NCBI RefSeq assembly: GCF_002289345.1
Contig: NZ_NSDG01000029.1
Span: forward strand, 48,032-112,031
Reading direction: 5' to 3'
DNA: 64,000 nucleotides
Source of the DNA: Pseudoalteromonas sp. HM-SA03
Lineage (GTDB): Bacteria > Pseudomonadota > Gammaproteobacteria > Enterobacterales > Alteromonadaceae
Part shown: positions 16,460 through 26,024 of the stretch, one piece after another
How the letters are laid out: the number at the start of each line of letters is the position of its first letter
How positions within the stretch are numbered: the first letter of the stretch is position 1
Made by a program: the position numbers and the translations under genes
The notes under the pieces: generated by a model
Databases searched by the model: none
Told to the model about the DNA's origin: nothing
What the model saw: only the letters and a program-made list of their open reading frames with translations

Positions 16460-16644
16460 TGTATGTATTTTATAGTTTACGAAAGTGCTTATTGTGCGAA
16501 ATGTGATAAATGTGCTCACTATTAAACTTTCCTTCACTTTTACTTAGTATCAAAGTCACAAGTTGAAGCGCTCCGAACCATCAACAGGACGGCAATTGAA
16601 ATTGCAAGATCATAAACTCGGGGTGAAGTAAGTGAGAATGTAAA

Positions 16645-17442
16645 ATGGCTAAAGCAAGTAAATATGTATCTAAGCAGCCAGATGAAAATGGCGTTATTGC
16701 TTGGACAGATGAAGAGAATCAAATTTGGTCAGAGTTAGTTGCACGTCAGCTAGCGTGTATCGAAGGCAAAGCCTGTGATGAATATTTGGCGGGCCTTGAG
16801 AAAATTAACTTACCAAAAGACCGCATTCCACAACTAAGTGAGTTAAACGAAGCACTAGCGAAAGAAACGGGTTGGCAGGTAGCACCAGTGCCGGCACTGA
16901 TTGATTTTGATGAGTTCTTTCGATTACTTGCCAACAAACAGTTTCCTGTAGCGACCTTTATTCGCTCCAGAGAAGAATTTGATTACTTGCAAGAACCAGA
17001 TATCTTCCATGAGATTTTTGGCCACTGTGCAATGCTAACAAATCCAGCATTCGCCGAGTTTACACACAAGTATGGTCAGCTAGGCTATGCCGCTGAGAAG
17101 AAAGATCGCGTCTACCTTGCACGTTTATACTGGTTTACCGTCGAATTCGGTTTGATGCAAACCGAGCAAGGTCTACGTATCTATGGTGGCGGTGTGCTAT
17201 CAAGCCCCGGTGAGACTCAATATGTTTACTCCGACAAACCAGAAATTAATCCGCTTAAAGTGTTAGATGTGTTACGTACACCTTATCGCATCGACATTAT
17301 GCAACCTGTTTACTATACAATTAACTCAATCAACGACTTATTTGAGATCTCTAAAATGGATATCATGTCGCTGGTTGAACAAGCAAAAGAGCTAGGGTTA
17401 TTTGAACCTAAGTTTCCGCCAAAAGAAAAACTAGCAAGTTAA
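16645..17442 (+). CDS. phhA: Phenylalanine 4-monooxygenase
   Basis: A 265-residue pterin-dependent aromatic amino acid hydroxylase. The iron ligands His122 and His127 lie in [10 protein letters not shown] and Glu167 in WFTVEFGL. It converts L-phenylalanine, tetrahydropterin and oxygen to L-tyrosine and the 4a-carbinolamine pterin, and opens phenylalanine catabolism. It has the single catalytic domain of bacterial enzymes, with no regulatory ACT domain. phhB follows after 10 bases, so they form an operon. Two TyrR-type boxes lie upstream. The short inverted repeat GCAATT-GA-AATTGC at 16592-16605 lies in the leader. Confidence 0.96.
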   Translation: MAKASKYVSKQPDENGVIAWTDEENQIWSELVARQLACIEGKACDEYLAGLEKINLPKDRIPQLSELNEALAKETGWQVAPVPALIDFDEFFRLLANKQFPVATFIRSREEFDYLQEPDIFHEIFGHCAMLTNPAFAEFTHKYGQLGYAAEKKDRVYLARLYWFTVEFGLMQTEQGLRIYGGGVLSSPGETQYVYSDKPEINPLKVLDVLRTPYRIDIMQPVYYTINSINDLFEISKMDIMSLVEQAKELGLFEPKFPPKEKLAS

Positions 17443-17452
17443 GGAATTATCA

Positions 17453-17797
17453 ATGTCTGATTTAAGTGCACAAAAATGTGAAGCGTGTCGTGCGGATGCG
17501 CCTAAAGTATCAGATGAAGAACTAGCGGTTCTGATCAAACAGATCCCTGATTGGGTACCTGAAGTACGCGATGGTATTATGCAGCTTGAGCGTGTTTACA
17601 AGTTTAAAAACTTTAAACAAGCAATTGCGTTCACAAACAAGGTGGGCGATATGGCTGAAGAAGAAGGCCATCACCCAGGTTTACTTACCGAATGGGGTAA
17701 AGTGACGGTAACGTGGTGGAGCCACTCTATCAAAGGTCTTCATAAAAACGATTTTATTTGTGCCGCTAAAACTGACGAAGTATTCGCAGCACAGTAG
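17453..17797 (+). CDS. phhB: Pterin-4a-carbinolamine dehydratase
   Basis: A 114-residue PCD/DCoH family protein. The active-site block [20 protein letters not shown] contains the histidine pair that dehydrates 4a-hydroxytetrahydropterin to quinonoid dihydropterin, which recycles the PhhA cofactor. Co-transcribed with phhA; the ATG follows AAGGAATT. The stop codon lies inside the left arm of a 9-bp inverted repeat, and a strong terminator follows. Confidence 0.95.
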   Translation: MSDLSAQKCEACRADAPKVSDEELAVLIKQIPDWVPEVRDGIMQLERVYKFKNFKQAIAFTNKVGDMAEEEGHHPGLLTEWGKVTVTWWSHSIKGLHKNDFICAAKTDEVFAAQ

Positions 17798-17850
17798 GTC
17801 GACGTTTATGTCGACAAATATCGACAACCCCATGTCATATTTCGACCTAC
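17795..17850. repeat. Inverted repeat with internal GTCGAC/TCGAC copies
   Basis: GTAGGTCGA (17795-17803) and TCGACCTAC (17842-17850) are perfect 9-base inverted arms around 38 bases that contain further TCGAC copies. The phhB stop TAG is in the left arm. The function is unknown. Confidence 0.5.
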
Positions 17851-17855
17851 AAAAT

Positions 17856-17885
17856 AAAAACGGCGCTAAACAAGCGCCGTTTTTA
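17856..17885. terminator. Terminator after phhAB
   Basis: ACGGCGCT (17860-17867), a 5-base loop and AGCGCCGT (17873-17880) are flanked by A-run and T-run, so it can work in both directions between phhB and the convergent Yip1-family gene. Confidence 0.85.
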
Positions 17886-17993
17886 TTCATCATTTAGGAT
17901 AAAAGCCAAGAAAACGTTCGTCTTTTCATTTTCCAAGCAAATACAACTAGCGTTAGCAGACATAGATTAATCTATTTTTATCCCACTCTCAGG

Positions 17994-18593
17994 TTACGTA
18001 AACGTAGGGCTTATTATGCCATTAGTCCACAAGATAGCGGTTGCAGCAAGAATGATGACTAACAGCACTAGGCCACAAGTCACAACCGAGCTGGCATAAA
18101 TAAACCCACGCTCCTCAGGAATATGCATCAGAATAGGCACGCCCGTGTAAAGCAGGTAAACGGAGTACGCCAGCGCAACCATCCCAACCGATACGACAAA
18201 CCAAAGCTCAGGATAAAATGCCGCAAAAGCCGACATAAACATTGGTGTTGCCGTGTAAGCCGATAACTCTAGAGTCTGTGTATAGGTCGGTGTTGAGCCA
18301 AAAGTGATGGCCATCCAGTGGGCGAGATACGCCAGAATAAAGACGCCTGCAATTAATGCGCAGTACATTGCAACACCAATTAATATTGCCGACTCATGAG
18401 TTAAATAGACAGCATCCCCAGTACCAACACTCCAGCCTAAGTAGACTGAAGAATAATACCCCATAATGCTTGGGATCAGCGCAACAAGTGCAATATGTGA
18501 CAAACTGTAAAACATACTTTCGTGACGGTTATCAATTGTTTGCCACTCTTCGTGCGGGTGAGCATATAAGCCCCATAGATGATTAAAGATCAT
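17994..18593 (-). CDS. Yip1-family integral membrane protein
   Basis: A 199-residue protein with five hydrophobic segments after a short soluble N-terminus (HLWGLYAHPHEEWQTID). The start pattern and membrane layout match the Yip1/DUF1282 domain family (YohC-like). The function in bacteria is unknown. It stands alone, convergent with phhB across a two-way terminator and divergent from miaE. Confidence 0.75.
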   Translation of the reverse strand: MIFNHLWGLYAHPHEEWQTIDNRHESMFYSLSHIALVALIPSIMGYYSSVYLGWSVGTGDAVYLTHESAILIGVAMYCALIAGVFILAYLAHWMAITFGSTPTYTQTLELSAYTATPMFMSAFAAFYPELWFVVSVGMVALAYSVYLLYTGVPILMHIPEERGFIYASSVVTCGLVLLVIILAATAILWTNGIISPTFT

Positions 18594-18802
18594 AGTTAGC
18601 CCCTCAAATATAGGTTTGTACTATTTTTGTACAATTCAATTAAGTTATGAGAGATGAGTTAATTTTTGTCAAGAAAATGTAGTTGAATAGCAATATTACT
18701 ATTTTCAGAATGATCTAAAACTTCTTGGGGAATAGCCTAGTGGTGCACCTTGTAGCGAGAAGTTATGATAAAATGGCGCAAACACATTAGTCTTTTGTTG
18801 TT

Positions 18803-19585
18803 ATGTTAGAAAAGTACACAGATTTACTTACGCCTATTAACCAATTTTTGGGCTGTGAAACCCCGCAAGCTTGGATTGAAAAAGCAAAGCAAAGCGAGCA
18901 CTTACCATCGTTGCTTATCGATCATATGCATTGTGAGTTAAAAGCGGCACAAAGTGCGGCCTTTTTAATTCGCAAATATGCAATTGATGATGCGTCTGCA
19001 AAAACATTGTTAAGTTGGTTGCAACCCTACGAAGATTTTATTTATCGCAGTGTTGGTGATGGCGAGTTTTCAGGCAGTAAAAATGAATTGATCGGTGAGC
19101 TAACTGCACGGCCTGAATATGCCTACAATCAAGATATTTTGAGTAAGATGGTGAGGCTTATCAAAGAAGAGCTACATCACTTTGAACAGGTGCTAGAAAT
19201 CATAAGGGTACGTGACATTCCTGTTGAGTACGTACAAGCATCTCGCTATGCGTCTGGAATGATTAAACAAATTCGCACTTATGAACCTGCAGCTCTGGTT
19301 GATAAACTGATCATTGGAGCCTACATTGAGGCTCGTTCATGTGAGCGTTTCGCCAAGCTTGCGCCACACTTAGATCAAGAAATTGCTAAGTTTTATGTGT
19401 CGCTATTGCGCTCTGAAGCCAGACATTACCAAGACTATATTGATTTGGCGCATCAAGTTGCCAACGCAACCGATCCTAAGCGCTGTGATGTAGCTGGGCG
19501 CATTCAACTATTTCAACAAGTAGAAAACGAGCTTATCAGCTCGCCGGACCTCGATTTCAAGTTTCACTCAGGTGCGCCTATCTAA
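18803..19585 (+). CDS. miaE: tRNA-(ms2io6A) hydroxylase MiaE
   Basis: A 260-residue ferritin-like diiron protein. Carboxylate/histidine motifs are visible in CELKAAQSAA, EELHHFEQVLEI, AYIEARSCERF and LRSEARHYQDY, as expected for a four-helix diiron site. MiaE hydroxylates 2-methylthio-N6-isopentenyladenosine at position 37 of tRNAs reading UNN codons, using oxygen. Monocistronic; the stop is 9 bases from the convergent lpxH stop with no hairpin seen between them. Confidence 0.93.
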   Translation: MLEKYTDLLTPINQFLGCETPQAWIEKAKQSEHLPSLLIDHMHCELKAAQSAAFLIRKYAIDDASAKTLLSWLQPYEDFIYRSVGDGEFSGSKNELIGELTARPEYAYNQDILSKMVRLIKEELHHFEQVLEIIRVRDIPVEYVQASRYASGMIKQIRTYEPAALVDKLIIGAYIEARSCERFAKLAPHLDQEIAKFYVSLLRSEARHYQDYIDLAHQVANATDPKRCDVAGRIQLFQQVENELISSPDLDFKFHSGAPI

Positions 19586-19594
19586 ACACTAAAT

Positions 19595-20320
19595 TTATTC
19601 AAAAGGATGGCAAAGGAGCTGCTGTTTACCACTTTCGTCAACGACGATATATGAACTTTGTGAATACCAATCGCCAAGCACAGTGCGTACCTTACCACCT
19701 TGGTAGGTGTGCACTTTTGGTCTGTGGGTATGGCCGTGGATCATATTGTCTACGCCATGTTTTGCGAACATTTCAGCCACTGCTTCTTCGGTGACGTCTA
19801 GAATCTCGAGGGGCTTGCCTTTTTGGTTTTCAATACTCTTACGTCTTGCATTTGCAGCAACTCTACGACGATACCAAAGTGGCATAGCAAGCATCAATCT
19901 TGGCCACCACCAACCGCGGCTCTTCTTACGAAACTTTTGATAGGCTTCGTCTTGTGTACACATCTCGTCGCCGTGCAAAATCACCGTTGGTGTGCCGTAT
20001 AGATCTATCACTGCTTGTTCAGGGAGCAAAGTCATTTGGCATTCGTCAGCAAAGGCCTGTTTGATTAAAAAATCACGGTTACCGTGAATAAAAAAGACTT
20101 GAATGCCAAGGTGACTCAAGCTTCGCAGTTTTTGTGCAATACTCAGGGCGTAGGGGTCTTTTTCATCGTCTCCAATCCACACTTCAAAAAAATCACCCAG
20201 AATATATAAAGCGTCGACATCGGCGGTCATATGATGGTCGAGAAAAGCGAAAAATGCGTCGGTGATATCAGTGCGGTGCTCGGTTAAATGCAAGTCGGCG
20301 ATAAAATAGGTTTTACCCAT
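19595..20320 (-). CDS. lpxH: UDP-2,3-diacylglucosamine diphosphatase LpxH
   Basis: A 241-residue calcineurin-like metallophosphoesterase: DLHL near the N-terminus, LGDFFEVWIGDD, GNRDFL, HGDEMCT and HGHTHRP give the dimetal ligand set. It hydrolyses UDP-2,3-diacylglucosamine to lipid X and UMP at the membrane surface, the step just before LpxB. It lies downstream of ppiB on the same strand, as in many gammaproteobacteria, but a hairpin separates them. Confidence 0.95.
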   Translation of the reverse strand: MGKTYFIADLHLTEHRTDITDAFFAFLDHHMTADVDALYILGDFFEVWIGDDEKDPYALSIAQKLRSLSHLGIQVFFIHGNRDFLIKQAFADECQMTLLPEQAVIDLYGTPTVILHGDEMCTQDEAYQKFRKKSRGWWWPRLMLAMPLWYRRRVAANARRKSIENQKGKPLEILDVTEEAVAEMFAKHGVDNMIHGHTHRPKVHTYQGGKVRTVLGDWYSQSSYIVVDESGKQQLLCHPFE

Positions 20321-20337
20321 GGGACCTCAAAACTAAT

Positions 20338-20361
20338 AAGGCCAGCATAAATACTGGCCTT
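20338..20361 (-). terminator. Hairpin between ppiB and lpxH
   Basis: AAGGCCAG (20338-20345) and CTGGCCTT (20354-20361) form an 8-bp stem with an 8-base loop. On the minus strand it is followed by ATTAGTTTT, so it is a partial terminator or attenuator before lpxH. Confidence 0.5.
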
Positions 20362-20378
20362 GAATAAAAAGTAGGATA

Positions 20379-20873
20379 TTACTCAGCAACGTATGCTTTT
20401 TCGATGATCACATCTTCAAGCGGTACGTCTTGGTGGAAACCAGAAGAACCAGTAGCAACACCTTTAATCTTATTTACTACGTCCATGCCTTCAACAACTT
20501 CACCGAATACACAGTAACCCCAACCTTGCGATGTTTCGCTTGAGAAGTTAAGGAAATCATTGTCGTTAACATTGATAAAAAATTGTGCAGTTGCAGAGTG
20601 TGGATCTGGCGTACGTGCCATTGCTAGAGTACCCACTTTGTTTGCAACACCGTTGTTAGCTTCGTTTTTGATCGGTGCTTCAACTGCTTTTTGTTCCATA
20701 CCCGATGCGAATCCGCCACCTTGAACCATAAAGCCGTCGATTACACGGTGGAAAATAGTACCGTTATAAAACTCGCTGTTTACGTAGTTTAGGAAGTTAG
20801 CTACCGTTTCAGGCGCTTTGTCAGCGAAAAGATTAATACGGATTTCGCCGTGATTTGTTTCTAAAACAACCAT
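20379..20873 (-). CDS. ppiB: Peptidyl-prolyl cis-trans isomerase B (cyclophilin)
   Basis: A 164-residue cytoplasmic cyclophilin. It has the family signature [15 protein letters not shown] with the catalytic arginine, [17 protein letters not shown], and [17 protein letters not shown], and is very close to E. coli PpiB along its whole length. I chose the ATG at 20873 ([11 protein letters not shown]) because it lines up with known PpiB starts and has GGA upstream; an ATG at 20885 would add four residues. It is divergent from cysS, as in E. coli. Confidence 0.95.
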   Translation of the reverse strand: MVVLETNHGEIRINLFADKAPETVANFLNYVNSEFYNGTIFHRVIDGFMVQGGGFASGMEQKAVEAPIKNEANNGVANKVGTLAMARTPDPHSATAQFFINVNDNDFLNFSSETSQGWGYCVFGEVVEGMDVVNKIKGVATGSSGFHQDVPLEDVIIEKAYVAE

Positions 20874-21073
20874 GTTAGTGTCCATCGTGTTGAATGATAA
20901 AACCCTATTTTATATCAACTGGGCTTTTGTGAAAAAGCATTCCTTAAAAATCAGCGCAAAAAATCAAAAAACTGCCGTAATTCGTTATTAAAATCTAGAG
21001 GCGCTGCTATGCAGGTGGTATGATTAAAAGCACTTTTGTTAAAAAAATGAACCGTACTTAGGAAGAAAACTAC

Positions 21074-22453
21074 ATGTTGCAGATTTTCAACACACTCACT
21101 CGCCAAAAAGCCCCTTTTAAACCGCTCAAAGAAGGCAAGGTTGATATGTACGTGTGTGGTATCACTATCTATGATTTCTGTCATGTAGGACACGCACGTA
21201 CTTACGTTTCATTTGACGTAATGAACCGTTATTTACGTTATTTAGGTTATGACGTCACATATGTGCGTAATATTACTGACGTGGATGACAAAATCATTAA
21301 ACGCGCCGCGGAAAACAAAGAGTCGATTAATGATCTAACCGTTCGCATGACCAAAGCCATGCATGAAGACTTTACTGCGTTGAATATGCTACCTGCGGAT
21401 ATTGAGCCGACGGTAACAGGGCATATGGATGAAATCATCGAGATGATCGCGCGCTTGATTGAAAAAGGCCATGCTTACGTTGCGAAGGATGGGGATGTAT
21501 TGTTTGATGTCTCAACGTTTGAGCAATATGGTCAGTTATCTCAGCAGGATTTAGAAATGCTACAAGCGGGCGCACGCGTTGAGGTAGCGCAAGACAAAGA
21601 TGATCCACTCGACTTTGTATTGTGGAAAAAAGCCAAAGCGGGTGAGCCTGCGTGGCAATCTCCGTGGGGCGAAGGTCGTCCGGGTTGGCACATTGAATGT
21701 AGCGCAATGAGTTCAAAGCATTTGGGTGAATTTTTTGATATTCACGGTGGGGGTTCAGATTTGCAATTCCCACACCATGAAAACGAGATTGCCCAATCTT
21801 GCTGCGCAAATAACGGCCGTTATGTGAATACTTGGATCCATACCGGTATGGTACAAGTTAACAAAGAGAAAATGTCTAAGTCTCTTGGCAATTTCTTTAC
21901 CGTACGTGAAGTGCTTAAAGCTTTTGATAGAGAAACAGTACGCTATTTCTTGATCAATGGTCATTATCGTAGCCAGCTAAACTATTCACAAGAAAACCTT
22001 GAACAAGCACGTTCGTCGCTTGAGCGTATTTACACTGCGCTACGTGGCGTTGAGCTGGTGGAAGTCGAGCTTAAAGGTAATGCTTACGCTGAACGTTTTG
22101 AGACAGCAATGAACGACGACTTTAACACGCCAGAAGCACTGCCAGTGATTTTTGAATTATCAAAAGAAGTGAATCGCTTAAAAGATAGTGACGCAGAAGC
22201 TGCAGGTGAGCATGCATTTATTCTTGTGAAACTCGCGGAAGTCTTAGGTATTGCGCAGCAAGACCCTGAATCTTTCTTACAGGGCGAACAAGACGATGAC
22301 GAAGTAGCGCAAATCGAAGCATTGATTGAAAAGCGCCGCAGCGCTCGCGAAAATAAAGATTGGGCTGCAGCGGATGAAGCGCGTGATGCGCTAACTGCCT
22401 TAGGCGTTGTGTTAGAAGATAGCGCGGGCAAAACAACTTGGCGTAAAGCTTAA
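21074..22453 (+). CDS. cysS: Cysteinyl-tRNA synthetase
   Basis: A 459-residue class I synthetase. The N-terminal zinc cysteine lies in [18 protein letters not shown], which includes the HIGH-like motif; [14 protein letters not shown] is the KMSKS loop. The C-terminal DALR-type and terminal helices follow. It charges tRNA-Cys. Length matches the family (about 461). It is single, with GGAAGAAAA before the ATG and a strong terminator after. Confidence 0.97.
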   Translation: MLQIFNTLTRQKAPFKPLKEGKVDMYVCGITIYDFCHVGHARTYVSFDVMNRYLRYLGYDVTYVRNITDVDDKIIKRAAENKESINDLTVRMTKAMHEDFTALNMLPADIEPTVTGHMDEIIEMIARLIEKGHAYVAKDGDVLFDVSTFEQYGQLSQQDLEMLQAGARVEVAQDKDDPLDFVLWKKAKAGEPAWQSPWGEGRPGWHIECSAMSSKHLGEFFDIHGGGSDLQFPHHENEIAQSCCANNGRYVNTWIHTGMVQVNKEKMSKSLGNFFTVREVLKAFDRETVRYFLINGHYRSQLNYSQENLEQARSSLERIYTALRGVELVEVELKGNAYAERFETAMNDDFNTPEALPVIFELSKEVNRLKDSDAEAAGEHAFILVKLAEVLGIAQQDPESFLQGEQDDDEVAQIEALIEKRRSARENKDWAAADEARDALTALGVVLEDSAGKTTWRKA

Positions 22454-22482
22454 CCTTCTTGGTACCAACACGATACGCAAAT

Positions 22483-22520
22483 AAAAATGCCTTCACATCA
22501 ATCGATGTGAAGGCATTTTT
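22483..22520. terminator. Two-way terminator between cysS and the amidase gene
   Basis: A perfect 16-base inverted repeat (22483-22498 and 22505-22520, core ATGCCTTCACAT) has a 6-base loop, A run on one side and T run on the other. Confidence 0.92.
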
Positions 22521-22542
22521 ATTTATAACGTCACTATTATTT

Positions 22543-24066
22543 TTATGGCGTTAATGTCGCCTTAAACTCAGGCGCTTTGCGTGCATTAGTCAACTGTTCG
22601 AAAGCATAGGCAAGCTTGATTAACTTCGCTTCGCTATAAGCCTCAGCGAAGAAAGAAATACCCAGTGGTAGCTCGTGATGAAAACCCATCGGTACTGTAA
22701 TGCTTGGATATCCTGCAATCGCGGCGGGAGATGACGACGAGGCCGAGAAATTATCACCGTTAATGATATCGATACTCCAAGCTGGGGTATTCGTTGGTGC
22801 GATAAATGCGTCAAGGCGATGTTCTTGTATTATTTTATCAATGCCTTGTTGGCGGGCAAATTTTTTAACCAAAGCTTGGGCTTCTTGATATCGGTGTTCT
22901 GTGATATCGCCTTTCTTTGCTGCTTCCTCTATCAAATATTGATCAAAGTACTTAATGGTGGAGGGATGTTGCTGGTTGAATTGGATGAGCTGGTTTAGGT
23001 TCTTTACTTTTACTAGCTCTGGTGTCTTGGCAAGGTAAGCATTGAGATCATGTTTAAAGTCATAGAGCAAAATATCCAATTCGGCGGAGCCTAAAGCTTC
23101 CAGCTCAGGTAAGTCTAACCCTTCAATTATTTCTGCGCCATTTGCTTTCATGGTTGCAACGGCTTTTGCAAATACCGCTTGAACTGCTGGTGGAAACTGA
23201 CCTAGATGACTGGTGATAGCAATTCGTTTGCCTTTGAAACTGGCAGCATTTAAGCCTTGGGTAAAATCAATCGGCTGTTTTGCATCGGTAACGATAGCAT
23301 TGAGCAATAACGCGGCACCCATCACCGATTTTGCCATAGGGCCTGCGCTATCTTGGCTATGACTGATAGGAACAATGCCTTCACCAGAAACCAAACCGAC
23401 AGTCGGTTTAATACCTACAACACCATTATGTGCTGAAGGACAAACAATAGAGCCGTCAGTTTCCGTGCCAATGGCGAGCAGTGCAAGACCTGCGGAGACG
23501 GCAACGGCAGAGCCTGAACTTGAGCCACATGGTGTTCTATCTAACACATACGGGTTTTTGGTTTGACCACCGAGCGTGCTGTAGCCGCTCGAGCTGAAAC
23601 TTGATTTAAAGTTTGCCCATTCACTTAAATTGGCTTTGCCAAGGATGATAGCGCCGGCTTGTTCTAACTGGATGATAAGCGGCGCAGCTCGGGTTTTGAC
23701 GTTGTGTTGCAGGGCGAGCGCGCCTGCGGTTGTTGCCATTGGCGCTCTGGTGTCGATATTATCTTTAACAATAACTGGCAGGCCATGAAGTGGCCCTCGA
23801 TATTTTCCCGCGAGTAGTTCGGCATCAAGCTTTTTAGCGTCTTGTAAAGCGTTGGGATTGAGCGTGATCACGGCATTGAGCATAGGGCCACTGTCGTCAA
23901 GTTGTGCAATCCTTTTTAAATAAAACTCAGTGAGTTGCGTTGCTGATAAAGTTCGATTTTGTATTTTGGTTTGTGCTTCGAGCGTGGTAAGGTCCGCAAG
24001 CGATTGACTATGAGCTGGCAACGCAAGCGCGAGATAAGTGGTTAAAGCGAGTAGGGACTTTTTCAT
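22543..24066 (-). CDS. Secreted amidase-signature family hydrolase
   Basis: A 507-residue protein with a Sec signal peptide (MKKSLLALTTYLALALPAHSQ). The amidase signature catalytic set is present: Lys in VIVKDNIDT and the serine-rich GSSSGSAVAVSAGLA, as in GatA-related amidases. The signal peptide argues against a GatA role in tRNA-Gln amidation and for hydrolysis of amides or peptides in the periplasm; the substrate is unknown. I chose the ATG at 24066; the frame can be opened at a TTG 15 bases upstream. Divergent from the first MscS gene. Confidence 0.9.
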   Translation of the reverse strand: MKKSLLALTTYLALALPAHSQSLADLTTLEAQTKIQNRTLSATQLTEFYLKRIAQLDDSGPMLNAVITLNPNALQDAKKLDAELLAGKYRGPLHGLPVIVKDNIDTRAPMATTAGALALQHNVKTRAAPLIIQLEQAGAIILGKANLSEWANFKSSFSSSGYSTLGGQTKNPYVLDRTPCGSSSGSAVAVSAGLALLAIGTETDGSIVCPSAHNGVVGIKPTVGLVSGEGIVPISHSQDSAGPMAKSVMGAALLLNAIVTDAKQPIDFTQGLNAASFKGKRIAITSHLGQFPPAVQAVFAKAVATMKANGAEIIEGLDLPELEALGSAELDILLYDFKHDLNAYLAKTPELVKVKNLNQLIQFNQQHPSTIKYFDQYLIEEAAKKGDITEHRYQEAQALVKKFARQQGIDKIIQEHRLDAFIAPTNTPAWSIDIINGDNFSASSSSPAAIAGYPSITVPMGFHHELPLGISFFAEAYSEAKLIKLAYAFEQLTNARKAPEFKATLTP

Positions 24067-24246
24067 GACGTATTTTACCAATCCGCAGTAGTATTTTTGT
24101 TATTTATTTGTCCTTTATTTAGTCATGAGCCCTGTAAAAGGTCAAGCGAGTAGCTTGAACAAAGCATGATTTAGGCACCTCTAATACTTGTATTTTTGCT
24201 GCTAGCCTCACACACTTAACTTCACGAGATAACAAAAAATATAACC

Positions 24247-25143
24247 ATGATAAAAGCACCAATAGATATAGACGTAGATATTCCGTGGCTTGAACAAAAG
24301 CTATTTTCATTAGGTAAATTTTCATTAGAGGTGGGAGAGGCACTCTCATTTATCGCTGTGATCGTTGCAACTTTGGTGATCTCCAAGATCCTACGACTAG
24401 CATTTAATCGTCTTGCTTCAAGACAAGGAGTGATCCAGCATACCTCAGCCTATGTGATAGGCAGGATCATTCACTACATCGTATTATTTATTGGTCTTAT
24501 TATTGCGCTGACGGCCTTAGGGGTAGAGATCACTGAATTAGCGCTTGTTGCTAGTGCACTCGGCGTTGGGATTGGTTTGGGTCTACAAGGTCTGGTGAAT
24601 AACTTTGTTTCTGGTCTGGTGTTACTGCTAGAGAAAACAGTCAAAGTCGGGGACTTTGTGGAGCTGACCAACGGGGTGGTGGGGGAAGTGATAGCCATTC
24701 ACATGCGTTCGACTTGGATCCGTACAAATGACAACGTCGACCTGCTTATTCCTAACTCGGAAATGGTGTCAAATACAATTACCAATTGGACAATGTCGGA
24801 CAAATATCGTCGTTTCCGTATTCCTTTTTCGGTGGCCTACGGCAGCGATAAAGAGAAGGTGAAGCGTGCCGCATTGGAAGCGGCCAAAAATGTCCAATAT
24901 ACCTTGAATACGCCGGGGCGAGAAGCAACGGTATGGATGACAGGGTTTGGTGATAGTAGCTTGAATTTCACGCTAGGAGTTTGGGTGCAACCTGAACAGG
25001 TAAAGCGACCAACGGCGCTGGTCTCTGATTACCTCTGGGCTATTGACGATGCCTTCCGAAAATATCAAATCGAGATCCCGTTTCCACAGCGCGATCTTCA
25101 TTTACGCAGTGGCTTTTATATGGAAAAGCCTGATGAAAACTGA
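24247..25143 (+). CDS. Small-conductance mechanosensitive channel, MscS family (first copy)
   Basis: A 298-residue MscS-type channel. After a short N-terminus there are three hydrophobic helices; the third is the Gly/Ala-rich pore helix (LVASALGVGIGLGLQGLVNNF), followed by the beta domain (VKVGDFVELTNGVVGEVIAIH) and the mixed cytoplasmic domain ending in IPFPQRDLHLR. It opens on membrane tension to release solutes during hypo-osmotic shock. Convergent with a second, shorter family member. Confidence 0.92.
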   Translation: MIKAPIDIDVDIPWLEQKLFSLGKFSLEVGEALSFIAVIVATLVISKILRLAFNRLASRQGVIQHTSAYVIGRIIHYIVLFIGLIIALTALGVEITELALVASALGVGIGLGLQGLVNNFVSGLVLLLEKTVKVGDFVELTNGVVGEVIAIHMRSTWIRTNDNVDLLIPNSEMVSNTITNWTMSDKYRRFRIPFSVAYGSDKEKVKRAALEAAKNVQYTLNTPGREATVWMTGFGDSSLNFTLGVWVQPEQVKRPTALVSDYLWAIDDAFRKYQIEIPFPQRDLHLRSGFYMEKPDEN

Positions 25144-25149
25144 GGGTAG

Positions 25150-25177
25150 AATAACGGCTAGGGTGTTAGCCGTTATT
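25150..25177. terminator. Hairpin between the two convergent MscS genes
   Basis: AATAACGGCTA (25150-25160), loop GGGTGT and TAGCCGTTATT (25167-25177) form an 11-bp stem. T runs are short on both strands. Confidence 0.6.
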
Positions 25178-25185
25178 GAGTTTAC

Positions 25186-26007
25186 TCACTGAATGATTTT
25201 AACCACTCGTTGCGGGAATGGAATTTCGATTTCCGCATTTTTAATCGCGGCAAACACGGCTTTATTCACTTCTAATTTAGTTTCGATAAGTGAAGTTGTA
25301 GGCACCCAGTAGCGGTAGCTCAATATCACCGCACTGTCGGCAAATTCCTCAATCCCCACCTGAGGCTTAGGGTCTTGACTGACCTTCGCATTATCAGCGA
25401 GTACCTGATTGATAAGTGTTAATGCACCTTGATAATCAGCATCATAAGCTATCCCTATTTCACCTTTAACCAGAGAGTTTGCAAACGAGTTATGGAGAAT
25501 TTCTCCCACCACATGTTTATTTGGGATAGTGATCTCTACTTTGTCTTCGTTGATGAGCGTGGTATGTCCAAGCTCAATCATTTTCACTTGGCCGTTAACC
25601 CCTTTGATGCTGATGGTATCGCCAATCACAAATGGGCGGGTAGCAATGATGGCAAGCCCAGCGCCATAGTTTGCCAGCATACCTTGCAGTGCAAGACCAG
25701 CACCTAGAGACGCGGCACCGATGGCGGCAACAAACGGTGTGATACTGATGCCAACCTTGCCAAGCGAAATAATCACAAACATGGTGATGATAAGCACTTT
25801 GATCACATTGCCAATAAAGTTGGTTAAAGCAGGATCGATATTGTGTTTTAGCATCAAGTTTTCAGTCGCTTTAGACAGTTTTCTTGATAACCACAAACCG
25901 AGAAGGAAGATGAATATCGCAGCGAGCAATTGGAAACTGTACGTCACCAGATACTCTCGAATAATGTTGTAATAGTGTTCTATTTGCTCGATTTCTTGAT
26001 TGATCAC
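25186..26007 (-). CDS. Small-conductance mechanosensitive channel, MscS family (second copy)
   Basis: About 273 residues, close to E. coli MscS (286). The pore helix is GAASLGAGLALQGMLANYGAGLAI, with the classical Ala/Gly packing, followed by FVIGDTISIKGVNGQV and a C-terminal IPFPQRVV. I chose the GTG at 26007: GGGA lies 7 bases upstream and the N-terminus (INQEIEQIEHYYNIIREYL) then resembles MscS. Starting at the only upstream ATG (26166) would run 142 bases into lrgB and add cysteine-rich, non-homologous residues. It lies 17 bases after lrgB on the same strand. Confidence 0.9.
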   Translation of the reverse strand: MINQEIEQIEHYYNIIREYLVTYSFQLLAAIFIFLLGLWLSRKLSKATENLMLKHNIDPALTNFIGNVIKVLIITMFVIISLGKVGISITPFVAAIGAASLGAGLALQGMLANYGAGLAIIATRPFVIGDTISIKGVNGQVKMIELGHTTLINEDKVEITIPNKHVVGEILHNSFANSLVKGEIGIAYDADYQGALTLINQVLADNAKVSQDPKPQVGIEEFADSAVILSYRYWVPTTSLIETKLEVNKAVFAAIKNAEIEIPFPQRVVKIIQ

Positions 26008-26024
26008 AGTCGTATCCCGAGTTA

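Noticed and set aside
16502-16521. Possible CRP site TGTGATAAATGTGCTCACT
   Set aside because: The half-sites are 9 bases apart, not 6, and the second half is imperfect.
16590-16606. Possible sigma-54 promoter GGCAATTGAAATTGC before phhA
   Set aside because: The GG to GC spacing is 11 bases, not the strict 10. The match is better explained as the small palindrome GCAATT-GA-AATTGC.
22084-22431. 115-codon frame antisense to cysS
   Set aside because: The Ala/Ser-rich translation is typical of a reverse-frame shadow, and the gene beneath is certain.
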